DNA of 63,234 nucleotides from Bacillota bacterium (GCA_023397905.1 JAEWSZ010000008.1:1-63234); one strand, 5' to 3'. Shown: positions 17,427 through 26,694, counted from the first letter of the stretch. Program-made: numbers and translations. Notes: a model not told the origin generated them from the letters alone.

Positions 17427-18560
17427 TTACGGCTTCTGACCTGTGCTGCCGCCGTTTTTCAGGTTGTACACAAATGCCAGTATTTCGGCCACTGCCTGAT
17501 ATAATTCCTGCGGTATGGTCTCGCCTATATTAACAGTACTGAATAACGTTCTTGCCAGCGGTTTATTTTCAACCACCTGTATTTTATTTTCAGCCGCCAC
17601 CTGTTTTATTCTCATGGCCACATAATCCTGTCCCTTGGCAATCACATAAGGCGCGCTTGCTTTCTGTATGTCATATTTTATGGCTACGGCGTAATGCGTC
17701 GGGTTTGTAATGACAACATCCGCCTTCGGTATTTCCTGCATCATTCTTCGCATGGACATCTGACGCTGCTTTTGCTTTATCTTTGACTTTATCTCAGGAT
17801 TACCTTCCATTTGCTTGAATTCTTCTTTTATCTCCTGCTTGGTCATCTTGAGGCTTTTCTCATAGTCATACCTCTGATACAGGTAATCCAGGAATCCCAC
17901 CAGGATCATTACAATGCATATCCGCAGCGCCACTGCGAAGGCCGAATTCCCTATAAAGGCCAGTACATCAAGCAGATCCTTGCCCATTAACGCCACTACT
18001 TCATTTGACTTTGATTTTAAATATGTATAGGTCACCAGACCCACTATCACTATTTTTATAATGGCTTTTACAAGTTCAACTACGGAGCGCAGGGAGAATA
18101 TCCGTTTAAATCCGCTCAGGGGATTTATCCTGTTTCCCTGGATCTTTAAGGTTTCCATTGTAAACAGTATTCCAACCTGTGCGTACCCCACAAGCAAACC
18201 CGCCAGCGCCGCAATCAGAAGCAGAGGCAAAACAGTTTGTGCTAAAACTATGAGACCGTCTACGAACAGCTTCGCAAGTATGTTGGCGTCTATTGCATCC
18301 TTCATGATAAGATACTGGGTAAATGTTTTTTTCATATACCCGGTTATCTGCCCGTATATTATAGAGCCAAAAGCATTTACAGACACAATCATTATGACCA
18401 GCGTCAGCGAAGCCGACATCTCTCTGCTTTGAAATACCTGTCCTTTTTTTCTGGCATCACTTTTTTTCTTGGGAGTGGCCTTTTCTGTCTTGTCATCTCC
18501 GCCTGCCGCAAAAAGCTGATAATTTAACTTTAACCGACTTCTCTCATAGGGGTTTGCCAT
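17427..18560 (-). CDS. flhB: Export substrate-specificity switch protein FlhB
   Basis: A 377-residue protein started at ATG 18560 (MANPYERSRLKLNYQLF; GGAGGGTGGA just upstream); a frame to 18572 adds four unneeded residues. Four membrane helices (about 50-230) are followed by a cytoplasmic domain containing the autocleavage motif NPTH in DVVITNPTHYAVAIKYD. Cleavage between Asn and Pro lets the apparatus change from hook to filament substrates after a FliK signal. The N-terminal DKTEKATPKKKSDARKKGQV is typical of the family. Confidence 0.97.
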   Translation of the reverse strand: MANPYERSRLKLNYQLFAAGGDDKTEKATPKKKSDARKKGQVFQSREMSASLTLVIMIVSVNAFGSIIYGQITGYMKKTFTQYLIMKDAIDANILAKLFVDGLIVLAQTVLPLLLIAALAGLLVGYAQVGILFTMETLKIQGNRINPLSGFKRIFSLRSVVELVKAIIKIVIVGLVTYTYLKSKSNEVVALMGKDLLDVLAFIGNSAFAVALRICIVMILVGFLDYLYQRYDYEKSLKMTKQEIKEEFKQMEGNPEIKSKIKQKQRQMSMRRMMQEIPKADVVITNPTHYAVAIKYDIQKASAPYVIAKGQDYVAMRIKQVAAENKIQVVENKPLARTLFSTVNIGETIPQELYQAVAEILAFVYNLKNGGSTGQKP

Positions 18561-18596
18561 TCCACCCTCCATGCATATATTTGTCTTAAACCGGAT

Positions 18597-19388
18597 TTAC
18601 GGAGATGGAGACATTGCCCTGATAAACTTGAATATATCAATATTCATATTATCCGTCAGCATTGCCACCACATATATAAAAGCCGGTATTGTAAGCATTA
18701 TGATTATGATACCTATTAAAATTTTCAAAGGCATACCCAGTATGAAAACATTCATTTGAGGTATGGTCTTCGAAATAATTCCCAGAACCACATCTGTTAT
18801 AATAACAGCCGCCACTATGGGAGCCGCTATTTTGAAACCCACCGAAAACATTTCCTGAAAAACCTCTATTACGCTGTCCATCATTCCCGGTCCAATGACG
18901 GCGCTTCCCAGCGGAACAATGGTAAAGCTCTGGTATAATGCCTTTATCAGCATGTGATGGCCGTTTGTCACAAGAAATATTATCATTGCCAGTATAAAAT
19001 ACAGATTTGCTGTAATGGGCACCTGTATATTGCTCAGGGGGTCCATTACGTTTACCATACCGAACCCTATCTGCATATCTATTATCTGGCCGGCTATATA
19101 AATGCTGGTAAAAACAGCATAGGCAATATATCCTATTATAAGCCCCACAAGAAATTCCTTGATTATGTACAGGGCATACACCATAAAATTCTCGGTGTCG
19201 ATAATATGGTCAACCTTTATTACATTAGCCATCAGCAATGCCGCTGTGAAAGCAAATCCCACCTTGAAATATACCGGCATATTCCTCCGTCCGAAAATCG
19301 GAGCGGTGACAAAGAGTCCGGTCATTCGTACAAACACAAGCAGAAAAAGCTCTATATTGTTCAGAAACATGTCAAATGGAATCTGCAT
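18597..19388 (-). CDS. fliR: Export gate protein FliR
   Basis: A 263-residue polytopic protein of the FliP5-FliQ4-FliR1 core. It has about six membrane helices; IGYIAYAVFTSIYIAGQIID followed by MQIGFGMVNVMDP is the typical FliR conserved loop. ATG 19388 is preceded by AGGAG at 11 bases. Order fliQ-fliR-flhB-flhA is the standard export cluster. Confidence 0.95.
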   Translation of the reverse strand: MQIPFDMFLNNIELFLLVFVRMTGLFVTAPIFGRRNMPVYFKVGFAFTAALLMANVIKVDHIIDTENFMVYALYIIKEFLVGLIIGYIAYAVFTSIYIAGQIIDMQIGFGMVNVMDPLSNIQVPITANLYFILAMIIFLVTNGHHMLIKALYQSFTIVPLGSAVIGPGMMDSVIEVFQEMFSVGFKIAAPIVAAVIITDVVLGIISKTIPQMNVFILGMPLKILIGIIIIMLTIPAFIYVVAMLTDNMNIDIFKFIRAMSPSP

Positions 19389-19411
19389 CTTATTAAAACT
19401 CCTGTTTTAAG

Positions 19412-19681
19412 CTACTTTATATACTGATTCATATTCATAAAAATCCCCTGCGTATATTCTATCAGAACCCTCAGCATCCAGGAGCCGAAAAGGGCTATTG
19501 CCGCCACCACCGAAAGAATTTTCGGAACAAAAGTCAGAGTCTGCTCCTGTATCTGGGTCGTAGCCTGAAAAATACTTATTACCAAGCCCACAACCATACT
19601 TATTATTAAGATTGGAGCCGACACATATATGATGACCTTTAAGGCCTCCTGTGCAATATAAATAATACCGCTTTCATCCAT
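19412..19681 (-). CDS. fliQ: Export gate protein FliQ
   Basis: An 89-residue protein with two membrane helices (about 15-40 and 52-72) separated by the conserved loop SIFQATTQIQEQTLTFVPKI. The start is ATG 19681, which has AGGAG six bases upstream. The frame stays open to 19801, but those 40 residues are unlike FliQ and the standard length is about 89. Confidence 0.96.
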   Translation of the reverse strand: MDESGIIYIAQEALKVIIYVSAPILIISMVVGLVISIFQATTQIQEQTLTFVPKILSVVAAIALFGSWMLRVLIEYTQGIFMNMNQYIK

Positions 19682-19837
19682 ATCTACTCCTGACCCCCTA
19701 TTCTTCCAAAAGACGCCCGCTTCTCTCATCCTGCACTCTAAAAAAGGGCGCCCGCACTTTTTTTGCCGTGTGCCATATATGGCAGGCCGGACATGCCGCA
19801 AATCTTTATATGTAAATTAAATATATTGCTCCCCGCT
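19682..19837 (-). other. fliP-fliQ spacer
   Basis: A 156-bp GC-rich spacer with a 14-bp palindrome TGCCATATATGGCA and a GGGCGCCC palindrome followed by TTTTTT on the minus strand. The latter could act as a weak attenuator. No gene was seen. Confidence 0.4.
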
Positions 19838-20638
19838 TCACCGGGCAAAACTCACCACTATGGACTGCGTCAGCATTGACCACCCGTCAACCAGTATGAA
19901 TAATAGTATTTTAAAGGGCAGCGATATCATTACCGGCGGAAGCATCATCATTCCCATGGACATCAAGGTGCTGGACACAATCATGTCTATTATCAGGAAG
20001 GGCAGAAATATCAAAAATCCGAATTTAAAGGCCACAGTCATTTCACTTATGATGAATGCCGGAGCAACAATTGTAAGAGAGAGCTTTGGCGCGTCCTGAA
20101 CCCTTATGGGATCCTTCTGCCCCGAAATGGTCATAAACAATTCCAGATCCTTTTCCCGCTTGTTGCTGAATATCTGTTTCACCATCCAGGTCTTTATTGT
20201 CTGGGAACTCCTTTCAATAGCCACCTGAGAATTGATCTCCCCCTTTGAATAAGGCTGATAAGCATTATTATTGATATCTGTTATCACAGGAGTCATTACA
20301 AAAAAGGTAATAAACAGCGCAAGTCCTATTAAAATCTGATTTGGAGGCATCTGCTGCGTACCCAGCGCATTTCTTAAAAAGGATAAAATAATGATTATCC
20401 TTGTAAAACCGGTCATCATTATGAGGATGGAAGGCGCTACCGCCAGGATGGTCAGCATGAGCAGCAGCTGGATACTGGAGGAAACCTCCTTGGGGTCCTG
20501 TGAGGAGCCTATGTTTATTCCGTCCCTCGTTATGGATACATTGGGCTCTGCCAAAGCCTGTCCGCCCATCAGACAAAAAACAGCTACCAGAATTAACGTT
20601 ACAATGACAAACTTTTTGATTCTACGCTTTTTATTCAT
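19838..20638 (-). CDS. fliP: Export gate protein FliP
   Basis: A 266-residue protein. The start chosen is ATG 20638 (AAGG 8 bases upstream), overlapping the fliO stop by 8 bp; earlier in-frame ATGs at 20662-20653 have no site. Residues 1-27 form a cleavable signal peptide ending in QALA. Four membrane helices follow, with FliP signatures TGFTRIIIILSFLRNALGTQ and the C-terminal PPVMISLPFKILLFILVDGW. FliP forms the pentameric core of the export gate. Confidence 0.95.
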   Translation of the reverse strand: MNKKRRIKKFVIVTLILVAVFCLMGGQALAEPNVSITRDGINIGSSQDPKEVSSSIQLLLMLTILAVAPSILIMMTGFTRIIIILSFLRNALGTQQMPPNQILIGLALFITFFVMTPVITDINNNAYQPYSKGEINSQVAIERSSQTIKTWMVKQIFSNKREKDLELFMTISGQKDPIRVQDAPKLSLTIVAPAFIISEMTVAFKFGFLIFLPFLIIDMIVSSTLMSMGMMMLPPVMISLPFKILLFILVDGWSMLTQSIVVSFAR

Positions 20639-21128
20639 CTTCACGACCTTCATCATCACCACTGTTGGTTAGGTTTTTGAGCTTTTCCAAATTCTTTTTG
20701 AACATTACATCATCATTAACTATTTCACCGGTATTTCCAGTTTCCCGATCTGCCTGATATGGCTCCCGGCCTTTCTCTTCATGACTTCCGGAGTTAAAGC
20801 CGCCCACATACTTTTTCAGGACAGATTTGAAATCAATTACCTCGGAAATAGGATTTTTTATCACTTCTTCCTCATAATTGTCGATATTGACTCTCGCCAG
20901 GAATTCTACGCTTTTGTTGGTAGAGGATATTATAAAAAATTCCTTATCGACCTTTATAAGATGAAGTCTGATGTTCACGCCCAGGCTCAGCGACTCTACT
21001 ACGTGCATGTGATTGCCCTTCATCATTTTCTTGGACTTATAGGCCAGATATTTAGTTGTAAGCAACAAAATAAGTATAACAACTATAAATGCCAGGATAA
21101 TAGTGAAATACCTGAAAAATATATCCAT
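20631..21128 (-). CDS. fliO: FliO/FliZ flagellar biosynthesis protein
   Basis: A 165-residue protein with one N-terminal membrane helix (residues 5-27), then a FliO beta domain (about 40-85; MHVVESLSLGVNIRLHLIKV, DKEFFIISSTNKSVEFLARV) and a charged, disordered C terminus. It is a chaperone for FliP ring assembly. ATG 21128 has GGGAGG upstream. Position directly before fliP is diagnostic since sequence conservation is low. Confidence 0.85.
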   Translation of the reverse strand: MDIFFRYFTIILAFIVVILILLLTTKYLAYKSKKMMKGNHMHVVESLSLGVNIRLHLIKVDKEFFIISSTNKSVEFLARVNIDNYEEEVIKNPISEVIDFKSVLKKYVGGFNSGSHEEKGREPYQADRETGNTGEIVNDDVMFKKNLEKLKNLTNSGDDEGREDE

Positions 21129-21302
21129 TTATCCTCCCTGGCCACCCGGATGCCGGACAGCGAAATGAGAAATGTTAAAAATCCATTCACTGCAAAATAT
21201 CCTGCTGTATTCTTACCAAAAACCATACGGCCCGGAAAAATCCCCGGTCATGTGGGTTCATAGCAATCAGCAGGATATTATCGTTAAACATCTATCTGAC
21301 CA
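21129..21302 (-). repeat. cheY-fliO spacer with long-loop inverted repeat
   Basis: A 174-bp spacer with a perfect 12-bp inverted repeat (21196-21207 with 21268-21279) enclosing 60 nt. There is no U-tract and no coding frame of note. It could be a processing site separating the basal-body and export parts of the transcript (inference). Confidence 0.5.
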
Positions 21303-21665
21303 TTATCCTATAACCTTTTTAACAGCTTCAACAACGCGATCCGCCTGGAATGGTTTAACAATAAAGTCTTTTGCCCCTGCTTGAATTGATTCGATAACCA
21401 TAGCTTGTTGTCCCATCGCTGAGCACATAATTATTTTTGCATCTCCGTGCAGCTTCTTTATTTCTCTTACGGCTGTAACTCCATCCATCTCAGGCATTGT
21501 AATATCCATTATTACCAGGTCAGGAGTCAGTTCCTTATATTTTTCAATTGCCTTTAATCCATTATCAACATCGGCAGCTATGTCATAGCCGTTTTTAGAT
21601 AATATATCTCTTATCATCATCCTCATAAATGCTGCGTCGTCAACAATTAATATACTTTTGCCCAT
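21303..21665 (-). CDS. cheY: Chemotaxis response regulator CheY
   Basis: A 120-residue single receiver domain. Acidic Asp9-Asp10, phospho-Asp54 in LVIMDITMPEMDG, the Thr/Ser switch at MCSAMG and Lys in FIVKPF are all present. Phosphorylated by CheA, it binds the motor switch. In Gram-positives it interacts with FliM/FliY, and it lies just downstream of fliY. Confidence 0.97.
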   Translation of the reverse strand: MGKSILIVDDAAFMRMMIRDILSKNGYDIAADVDNGLKAIEKYKELTPDLVIMDITMPEMDGVTAVREIKKLHGDAKIIMCSAMGQQAMVIESIQAGAKDFIVKPFQADRVVEAVKKVIG

Positions 21666-21745
21666 ACCTTCTCTCTCCTTAACTATTTCGTGATTTTAAT
21701 ACTATAACTCGACTACGTCTCGTTGGAACGCGATAACCTGATGCG

Positions 21746-22954
21746 TTATAAACGTTTTGACGGATGAATTATATCTGTAATCCTTACACCAAAGCTTTCA
21801 TCAATAACTACAACTTCTCCCTTAGCAATAGCTTTTCCATTCACCAATATATCAACTGGTTCTCCTGCAAGCTTGTCGAGTTCAATAATTGACCCCGAGC
21901 CGAATTCCAGAATATCTTTGATCAATTTCTGGGTCCTGCCCAGCTCAACAGTCACCTGCAGAGGTAAATCCATTATAAGGCTGATATTCTTTTTCTCAGC
22001 TGAGGACAACCCGTCGTCAAAAGCCTGGAACTGCGCCGGCTGAACACTGACAGGGCCTCTCGGCCTTTGCATATCCTGATATCCGGCGTCAAAGCCAAAA
22101 CCTTGCATGGGCTGCTGCATAACCGGTTGTTGCATCATCGGCTGCTGCATTGCAGGCTGTTGCTGAACAGGTTGCTGCATTGCCGGTTGCGGAGCCTGCT
22201 GAACAGGCTGTGCTGCCGGCTGTGGAACCGGAATCGGCTCACTCTTGGCAGCCTCCTGTGCTTTTGAAGACTCAAGCAATGTGTTTACCAGCTCCTTTGC
22301 AAATTTCATCGGCAACAGCTGCATTATCTCACTGTCTATCAAACTGCCAACCACCATTTTAAAAGCGATTTTTACAAGTTTATCATCTACATTGAATTCC
22401 CCATAGGGGTCACCGTTGCCAAAGCTGACCACAAACGCCTTTGGCGGTGAAATATCAATCCTCTTTGCAAACATTGACGACATTGACGTCGCCGAAGAGC
22501 CTATCATCTGATTCATTGCCTCACTTATTGCGCTTAAATGAAGATCTGTCAGCTCTCCTTCCGCCACATTGCCTTCTCCGCCCATCATTAAATCAGTGAT
22601 GATTTTTACGTCATCCTGTTTTAATATCAACAGGTTGCTGCCTATCAATCCGTCGGTGTATTCCACCTTTACGGCAACGTACTGTGACGAATAACTCTGT
22701 GAAAGATCACCCCAGGTTGTTATGGATACATCCGGAGTTGTAATGGTGACCTTCTGGGATAAAAGCGTAAACAGCGTCGTAGCTGAAGTACCCATGCTTA
22801 TATTCCCTATTTCCCCCAAAGCGTCAATTTCCTGAGTAGACAGATCATAATTGGAGTTGTTGTCCGCGGCGGCTGAACCGGCAGCGGAATCATCTGAAGA
22901 GGAAGTACCTTTTAACAAAGCATCAATCTCATCCTGTGTAAGCATATCTCCCAT
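21746..22954 (-). CDS. fliY: Flagellar switch protein / CheY-P phosphatase FliY
   Basis: A 402-residue protein: an N-terminal peptide MGDMLTQDEIDALLKG like that of FliM (CheY-P binding), a CheC-like domain with two active helices (about 40-210; IDALGEIGNISMGTSATTLF and HLSAISEAMNQMIGSSATSM), a Gln/Pro/Met-rich linker (about 235-295, repeated MQQP units), then a FliN-type SpoA domain (about 320-400; VTVELGRTQKLIKDILEFG). It is both C-ring component and phosphatase. The linker repeat may vary in length between strains. Confidence 0.96.
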   Translation of the reverse strand: MGDMLTQDEIDALLKGTSSSDDSAAGSAAADNNSNYDLSTQEIDALGEIGNISMGTSATTLFTLLSQKVTITTPDVSITTWGDLSQSYSSQYVAVKVEYTDGLIGSNLLILKQDDVKIITDLMMGGEGNVAEGELTDLHLSAISEAMNQMIGSSATSMSSMFAKRIDISPPKAFVVSFGNGDPYGEFNVDDKLVKIAFKMVVGSLIDSEIMQLLPMKFAKELVNTLLESSKAQEAAKSEPIPVPQPAAQPVQQAPQPAMQQPVQQQPAMQQPMMQQPVMQQPMQGFGFDAGYQDMQRPRGPVSVQPAQFQAFDDGLSSAEKKNISLIMDLPLQVTVELGRTQKLIKDILEFGSGSIIELDKLAGEPVDILVNGKAIAKGEVVVIDESFGVRITDIIHPSKRL

Positions 22955-22955
22955 T

Positions 22956-23942
22956 CTAATCTTCCTCCCTTCTAATCACTTCCGAAATTTTTACTGCAAT
23001 TTTATTTTTCTTAACACCCGGTTTTGCATAGAACTTTGGCAAATCTCCCACCAGAACTTCCAGATCTCCGTTAATGCTGGTCTCAAGAGGTATGACATCC
23101 CCCATTTGAAGATCCAGAAATTCTCCTACGTTAATTACCGTTCTTCCCAGAACAGCTCTTACAGGAACATATGTATGCTCAATTTTGAACTCAATATCCT
23201 GCTTATTGTGTTCAATTTTTTCATTTTCGATATTTGTGAACCAGAGCTTGGTGCTCAGCTTTGGCATTATGGGCTCCACAACCATATGCGGTATGCATAT
23301 GTTGATCATTCCCTTCACTTCGCCCACCACCACATTCAATGTGATCAACGCCACCATTTCATTTGGATGTATGATCTGGGCGAACTGAGCGTTGGTTTCA
23401 ATTTTCTCCAATCTCGGTTTTATTGATATAATGCTCTCCCATGGCTCCCTCATCAGGTTCAGAATCTGAATGACGATTCTTTCAAGTATGGCCAGCTCTA
23501 TCTCGGTAAAAGACCGGACCCTTTCCATGGCAGTTCCTCTGCCTCCCAGAATCCTGTCGATCAAAGCATAGGCAATACTTGGGTCCATCTCGAAAATCAC
23601 GGAACCGTTTAATGGGCTGAAATCAACAATGGCCAGTATAACCGGATTTGCAAGTGAATTGCTGAACTCGCTGTACTGCAGCGCATCTACCGATAAAACA
23701 TCAACCTGTACCAATGACCTTAAATATCCCGATAAAAACGACTGGACCAACCTGGCGTAATTCTCGTTTATAAACTGCAGAGTCCTTTTATGGTCATTGG
23801 CAAACTTAGGCGGTTTTTTAAAATCATGCAGTTTAACTTTCTTTTCAATTTTAGTGGATTGAATCTGCTGGACATCTATGTCTCCAGTTGTAAGAGCTTT
23901 TAGCAGCTCGTCAATCTCATTTTGAGAAAGTATATCTCCCAA
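22956..23942 (-). CDS. fliM: Flagellar motor switch protein FliM
   Basis: A 328-residue protein. The start is inferred as TTG 23942, which has AGGAGGTG 6 bases upstream and yields the conserved N terminus MGDILSQNEIDELL (CheY-P binding). The in-frame GTG at 23951 overlaps the ribosome binding site. The middle CheC-like domain (about 45-225) and C-terminal SpoA domain (about 245-325) are present. It forms the C-ring with FliG and FliY, and the fliY start lies 1 bp after its stop. Confidence 0.95.
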   Translation of the reverse strand: MGDILSQNEIDELLKALTTGDIDVQQIQSTKIEKKVKLHDFKKPPKFANDHKRTLQFINENYARLVQSFLSGYLRSLVQVDVLSVDALQYSEFSNSLANPVILAIVDFSPLNGSVIFEMDPSIAYALIDRILGGRGTAMERVRSFTEIELAILERIVIQILNLMREPWESIISIKPRLEKIETNAQFAQIIHPNEMVALITLNVVVGEVKGMINICIPHMVVEPIMPKLSTKLWFTNIENEKIEHNKQDIEFKIEHTYVPVRAVLGRTVINVGEFLDLQMGDVIPLETSINGDLEVLVGDLPKFYAKPGVKKNKIAVKISEVIRREED

Positions 23943-23954
23943 GAAGCCCACCTC

Positions 23955-24473
23955 CTATTGATAGAACCAGTAATCAAAAGCTATGGAGTATACAAGAGGA
24001 CTGGCCTTTTTATCATTTTTAGTCAAGATCTCATTAATAATTTTTGTTAAGTCTTTTGCCGCTTTTTCCTTTGCATCTACCTTGCTTACATCATCCAATG
24101 TAAGTTCCTGAAAATATGTACCTATGGCGGAATTAATCTCTTTGCTGTAGAAATCGATCTTTGCAATTACCTCTTCTTCGTTTTTCATGCCCTCAACCTG
24201 TTTGTAATGCTTCATGCTGGCACTTAAAACTATAACTGCAATTTGTTTGCTGTCTGTCTCTGTCTTTTTCAGATTGAAATTGCTTTTTTCAAAAATTACC
24301 TTGTTATCAAGTTCGGTGTCTTCCGGAATTCTTTGCGTTACCATAACAACCTCTTTTTCGGTGTCTGAACCGTTATGTCCGAAAAAGAAATATCCTAATG
24401 CAAGGAAAGCAAGTGTAATGGACAAAAATGCCACTATAACGAGTAATATGAAATAACTGCTTTTTCCCTCCAA
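23955..24473 (-). CDS. fliL: Flagellar basal body-associated protein FliL
   Basis: A 172-residue protein with an N-terminal membrane helix (residues 6-31) and an extracytoplasmic domain ending in ILTKNDKKASPLVYSIAFDY, the usual FliL end. It starts at TTG 24473, with GGGGGAAG 8 bases upstream. FliL supports stators. No motA/motB genes lie next to it, although many clostridial operons have them here. Confidence 0.85.
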   Translation of the reverse strand: MEGKSSYFILLVIVAFLSITLAFLALGYFFFGHNGSDTEKEVVMVTQRIPEDTELDNKVIFEKSNFNLKKTETDSKQIAVIVLSASMKHYKQVEGMKNEEEVIAKIDFYSKEINSAIGTYFQELTLDDVSKVDAKEKAAKDLTKIINEILTKNDKKASPLVYSIAFDYWFYQ

Positions 24474-24542
24474 AGTTTCTTCCCCCTTAACGTTTTTTGA
24501 AAAATTTAATCATTTGAATAAAATTATATTATGGATATGGAA

Positions 24543-24743
24543 TCAATCCTTATAATCCTTTATTTTGAGCACATTTCCCTTGTATTGCAGCACCTTGTCG
24601 ATCACCTCATCTACACTTTCCACAACAACGAACTTCTTGCCGTTCACCGTTGTTATAATAGTATCTGGCGTGCTCTCGACAGTCTCAATCAATTCGCAGT
24701 TCAGTATAAATGTAGCTTTGTTTAATTTGGTCAATTTAATCAT
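24543..24743 (-). CDS. flbD: FlbD-family small flagellar protein
   Basis: A 66-residue protein: MIKLTKLNKATFILNCELIE and VVVESVDEVIDKVLQYKG are characteristic of the FlbD/SwrD family. SwrD promotes swarming motility in B. subtilis by raising motor power. The start chosen is ATG 24743 (GGAGT upstream); a frame to 24767 adds eight residues without support. It lies 129 bp downstream of flgE. Confidence 0.9.
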   Translation of the reverse strand: MIKLTKLNKATFILNCELIETVESTPDTIITTVNGKKFVVVESVDEVIDKVLQYKGNVLKIKDYKD

Positions 24744-24801
24744 AATATTTTTACTCCAAAAAGACAATAGAATATTTCCAAAAAACTTACAAAATAAGAC
24801 T

Positions 24802-24856
24802 AAAATCGTGATTTTACCACTACCATGGACCTAATGCATCCGCCTCAGGTCCATGG
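24802..24856 (-). repeat. Hairpins between flgE and flbD
   Basis: A 10-bp perfect inverted repeat (24823-24832 with 24847-24856, 14-nt loop) begins 17 nt after the flgE stop. A small TAAAATC/GATTTTA hairpin lies next to it. No U-tract directly follows the main stem, so transcript processing or protection is more likely than termination. Confidence 0.55.
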
Positions 24857-24872
24857 CGGCAGTTTCAATCTG

Positions 24873-26177
24873 TTACCTCTTCAAATTTACCAGCTCCTGA
24901 AGCATTTCATCAGAAGTGGTTATAATCCTGCTGTTTGCCTGGAATCCCCTCTGTGTAATAATCATGTCGGTAAATTCCCTTGAAAGATCCACATTGGACA
25001 TTTCAAGCGTTCCGGGGCTCAATGTGCCCACGCCTTCCGCTCCAACCTGTACGGCTTTTGTAAAGTCGCCTGAGTTCGTAGTCGGAATGAACAGGTTGTC
25101 TCCCACCTTCTGAAGTCCTCCTGGATTGGTGAAGCTTGCCAGTCCTATAAGTCCCAGCGGCTGCTGCTGTCCGTTGCTGTATATGCCTGTGAGCATTCCG
25201 TCGGAGCCCACATTGAAGGTAACCAGGTTACCTGTGGTATATCCGTTTACATTTGTAGGCTTTACTGAGCAATCAGCCGAAAACATGGTGACATTTGAAA
25301 AATCAGGTATAATGGTTATATCCTGGGCTCCAAGGTCCGCGCCTCCAACCACTATAGGCTCAAGATCCTGCGGAATCAGCTTACCTGTGTCATCAAATTC
25401 CAGCTCAGTAGGACCCTCACCACCATCTACAGGCTCGTAAACTATTCCTCCTGTGGCAGGATCTATAGTCTTTTGTGCAACTTCATAGTTCCAGGTATTT
25501 GTACCCGTCTTGGTATATGTCACTGACAGCTCATGAGCATTCCCAAGGCTGTCGTATGCTGTAAATGGAACTGAAAATGTGTCGTCCACCGCATAGGCAG
25601 AATCCAGATTTCCGGAAAATACCGCATTGGTAGTGGCTTTAGGAGCTATTATCCTCTTGTTTCCGTTGTGGCTGTCAGAATACAGATTTATAGGCTCTAT
25701 TTCGCCTTCAGTATTGAATTTGACAGTTCCGTCGGCATTAGGCACATATTCCTGCCAGCCGTATACGCACATCCCGCTGCCGGAAACCAGATTTCCAAGC
25801 TTGTCAATGCCGAAATTTCCGGCTCTGGTAAACTTGAAGGTATCGGCAGTTGATCCTCTCACTATGAAGAAGCCCTCTCCTTCAATTGATACATCGGTAG
25901 GATTGTCCGTCCTCTGGGTGCTTCCGCCCGTCATTATATTGTCTATTGACCCAACGTCTGTTCCCAGACCGATCTGCATGGGATTTGTACCGCCTCTCAA
26001 CAGAGCGGCATCAGGAGCTCCTGCGCCTCTCAGTGTCTGGTTGAACACCTCCTGAAAGGTCACTCTTCCCGATTTAAAACCCACAGTATTTACGTTTGCC
26101 ACGTTGTTACCAATTACATCCATCCTTGACTGGTGCGCCCTTAGGCCTGAAACACCAGAAAACATAGATCTCATCAT
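24873..26177 (-). CDS. flgE: Flagellar hook protein FlgE
   Basis: A 434-residue hook subunit. The N-terminal rod/hook motif is SMFSGVSGLRAHQSRMDVIG followed by NNVANVNTVGFKSGR, and the C-terminal is VDLSREFTDMIITQRGFQAN. A central variable domain follows a FlaE-like segment (about 170-300). Exported through the flagellar secretion apparatus, it polymerises on the FlgD cap. Two adjacent ATGs exist; the first (26177) is taken. The length is within the family range. Confidence 0.95.
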   Translation of the reverse strand: MMRSMFSGVSGLRAHQSRMDVIGNNVANVNTVGFKSGRVTFQEVFNQTLRGAGAPDAALLRGGTNPMQIGLGTDVGSIDNIMTGGSTQRTDNPTDVSIEGEGFFIVRGSTADTFKFTRAGNFGIDKLGNLVSGSGMCVYGWQEYVPNADGTVKFNTEGEIEPINLYSDSHNGNKRIIAPKATTNAVFSGNLDSAYAVDDTFSVPFTAYDSLGNAHELSVTYTKTGTNTWNYEVAQKTIDPATGGIVYEPVDGGEGPTELEFDDTGKLIPQDLEPIVVGGADLGAQDITIIPDFSNVTMFSADCSVKPTNVNGYTTGNLVTFNVGSDGMLTGIYSNGQQQPLGLIGLASFTNPGGLQKVGDNLFIPTTNSGDFTKAVQVGAEGVGTLSPGTLEMSNVDLSREFTDMIITQRGFQANSRIITTSDEMLQELVNLKR

Positions 26178-26211
26178 AATTTATCTGACCCCCTCAATTT
26201 TAAGGTTATCC

Positions 26212-26271
26212 TACGGGTTCCGTCCGTCGTTCGGGAACCCGTATCAGCCCCCCGTCAGGGTCCGGCTGATA
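26212..26271 (-). repeat. Tandem hairpins upstream of flgE
   Basis: Two successive inverted repeats occupy the flgE leader: 10 bp (26212-26221 with 26234-26243) and 8 bp (26242-26249 with 26264-26271). They share the central bases 26242-26243, so the two cannot both form fully, which allows switching. They lie 35-95 bp upstream of the flgE start. Confidence 0.5.
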
Positions 26272-26279
26272 TACATATG

Positions 26280-26681
26280 CTACGCGAAAATTGCGCCGTC
26301 GATATTTGTAAAAACATTTTCTTTCAATTCACTGTTATTTACCGCAGTTATGACAGTTTTGCTTGGCACATTGACCACAAACGCCATATTGTCCAGTATT
26401 ACCAGTGAATCCTTCACACCCTTTTGCTGAGCCATTGAGACCGCATTGCCTATCTTATCTTTCTGAGTCTGAGTCAGATCGATATTTCTGGCCTGCATTC
26501 TCATCTCCGCATGTTTTGAAAATTTAACTCCCGAGCCATTGTCAATGGCCTGCTGCAGTATATTTTCAAAATCTGTTCCCAGAGCTGCGGTATTGTTGTT
26601 TCTTACGTCGTTGGCCCGGATGTTTCCGTTCGATAAAGGCGGATTGATTATCCTGTTGTGAAAATTGTTATTTATAACCAT
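26280..26681 (-). CDS. Flagellar operon protein of the TIGR02530 family
   Basis: A 133-residue protein, ATG 26681 with AGAAGGTG upstream. The central segment KFSKHAEMRMQARNIDLTQT and the C-terminal VILDNMAFVVNVPSKTVITA are characteristic of the conserved protein encoded between flgD and flgE in Firmicutes and Thermotogae. Probably a hook assembly factor from its position; biochemical function is unknown. Confidence 0.85.
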   Translation of the reverse strand: MVINNNFHNRIINPPLSNGNIRANDVRNNNTAALGTDFENILQQAIDNGSGVKFSKHAEMRMQARNIDLTQTQKDKIGNAVSMAQQKGVKDSLVILDNMAFVVNVPSKTVITAVNNSELKENVFTNIDGAIFA

Positions 26682-26694
26682 GATTCACCTTCTC

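Noticed and set aside
24474..24542. A missing motA/motB pair between flbD and fliL
   Set aside because: The 69-bp gap has no remnant of either gene, so this is a gene-order difference and not a deletion that can be shown here.
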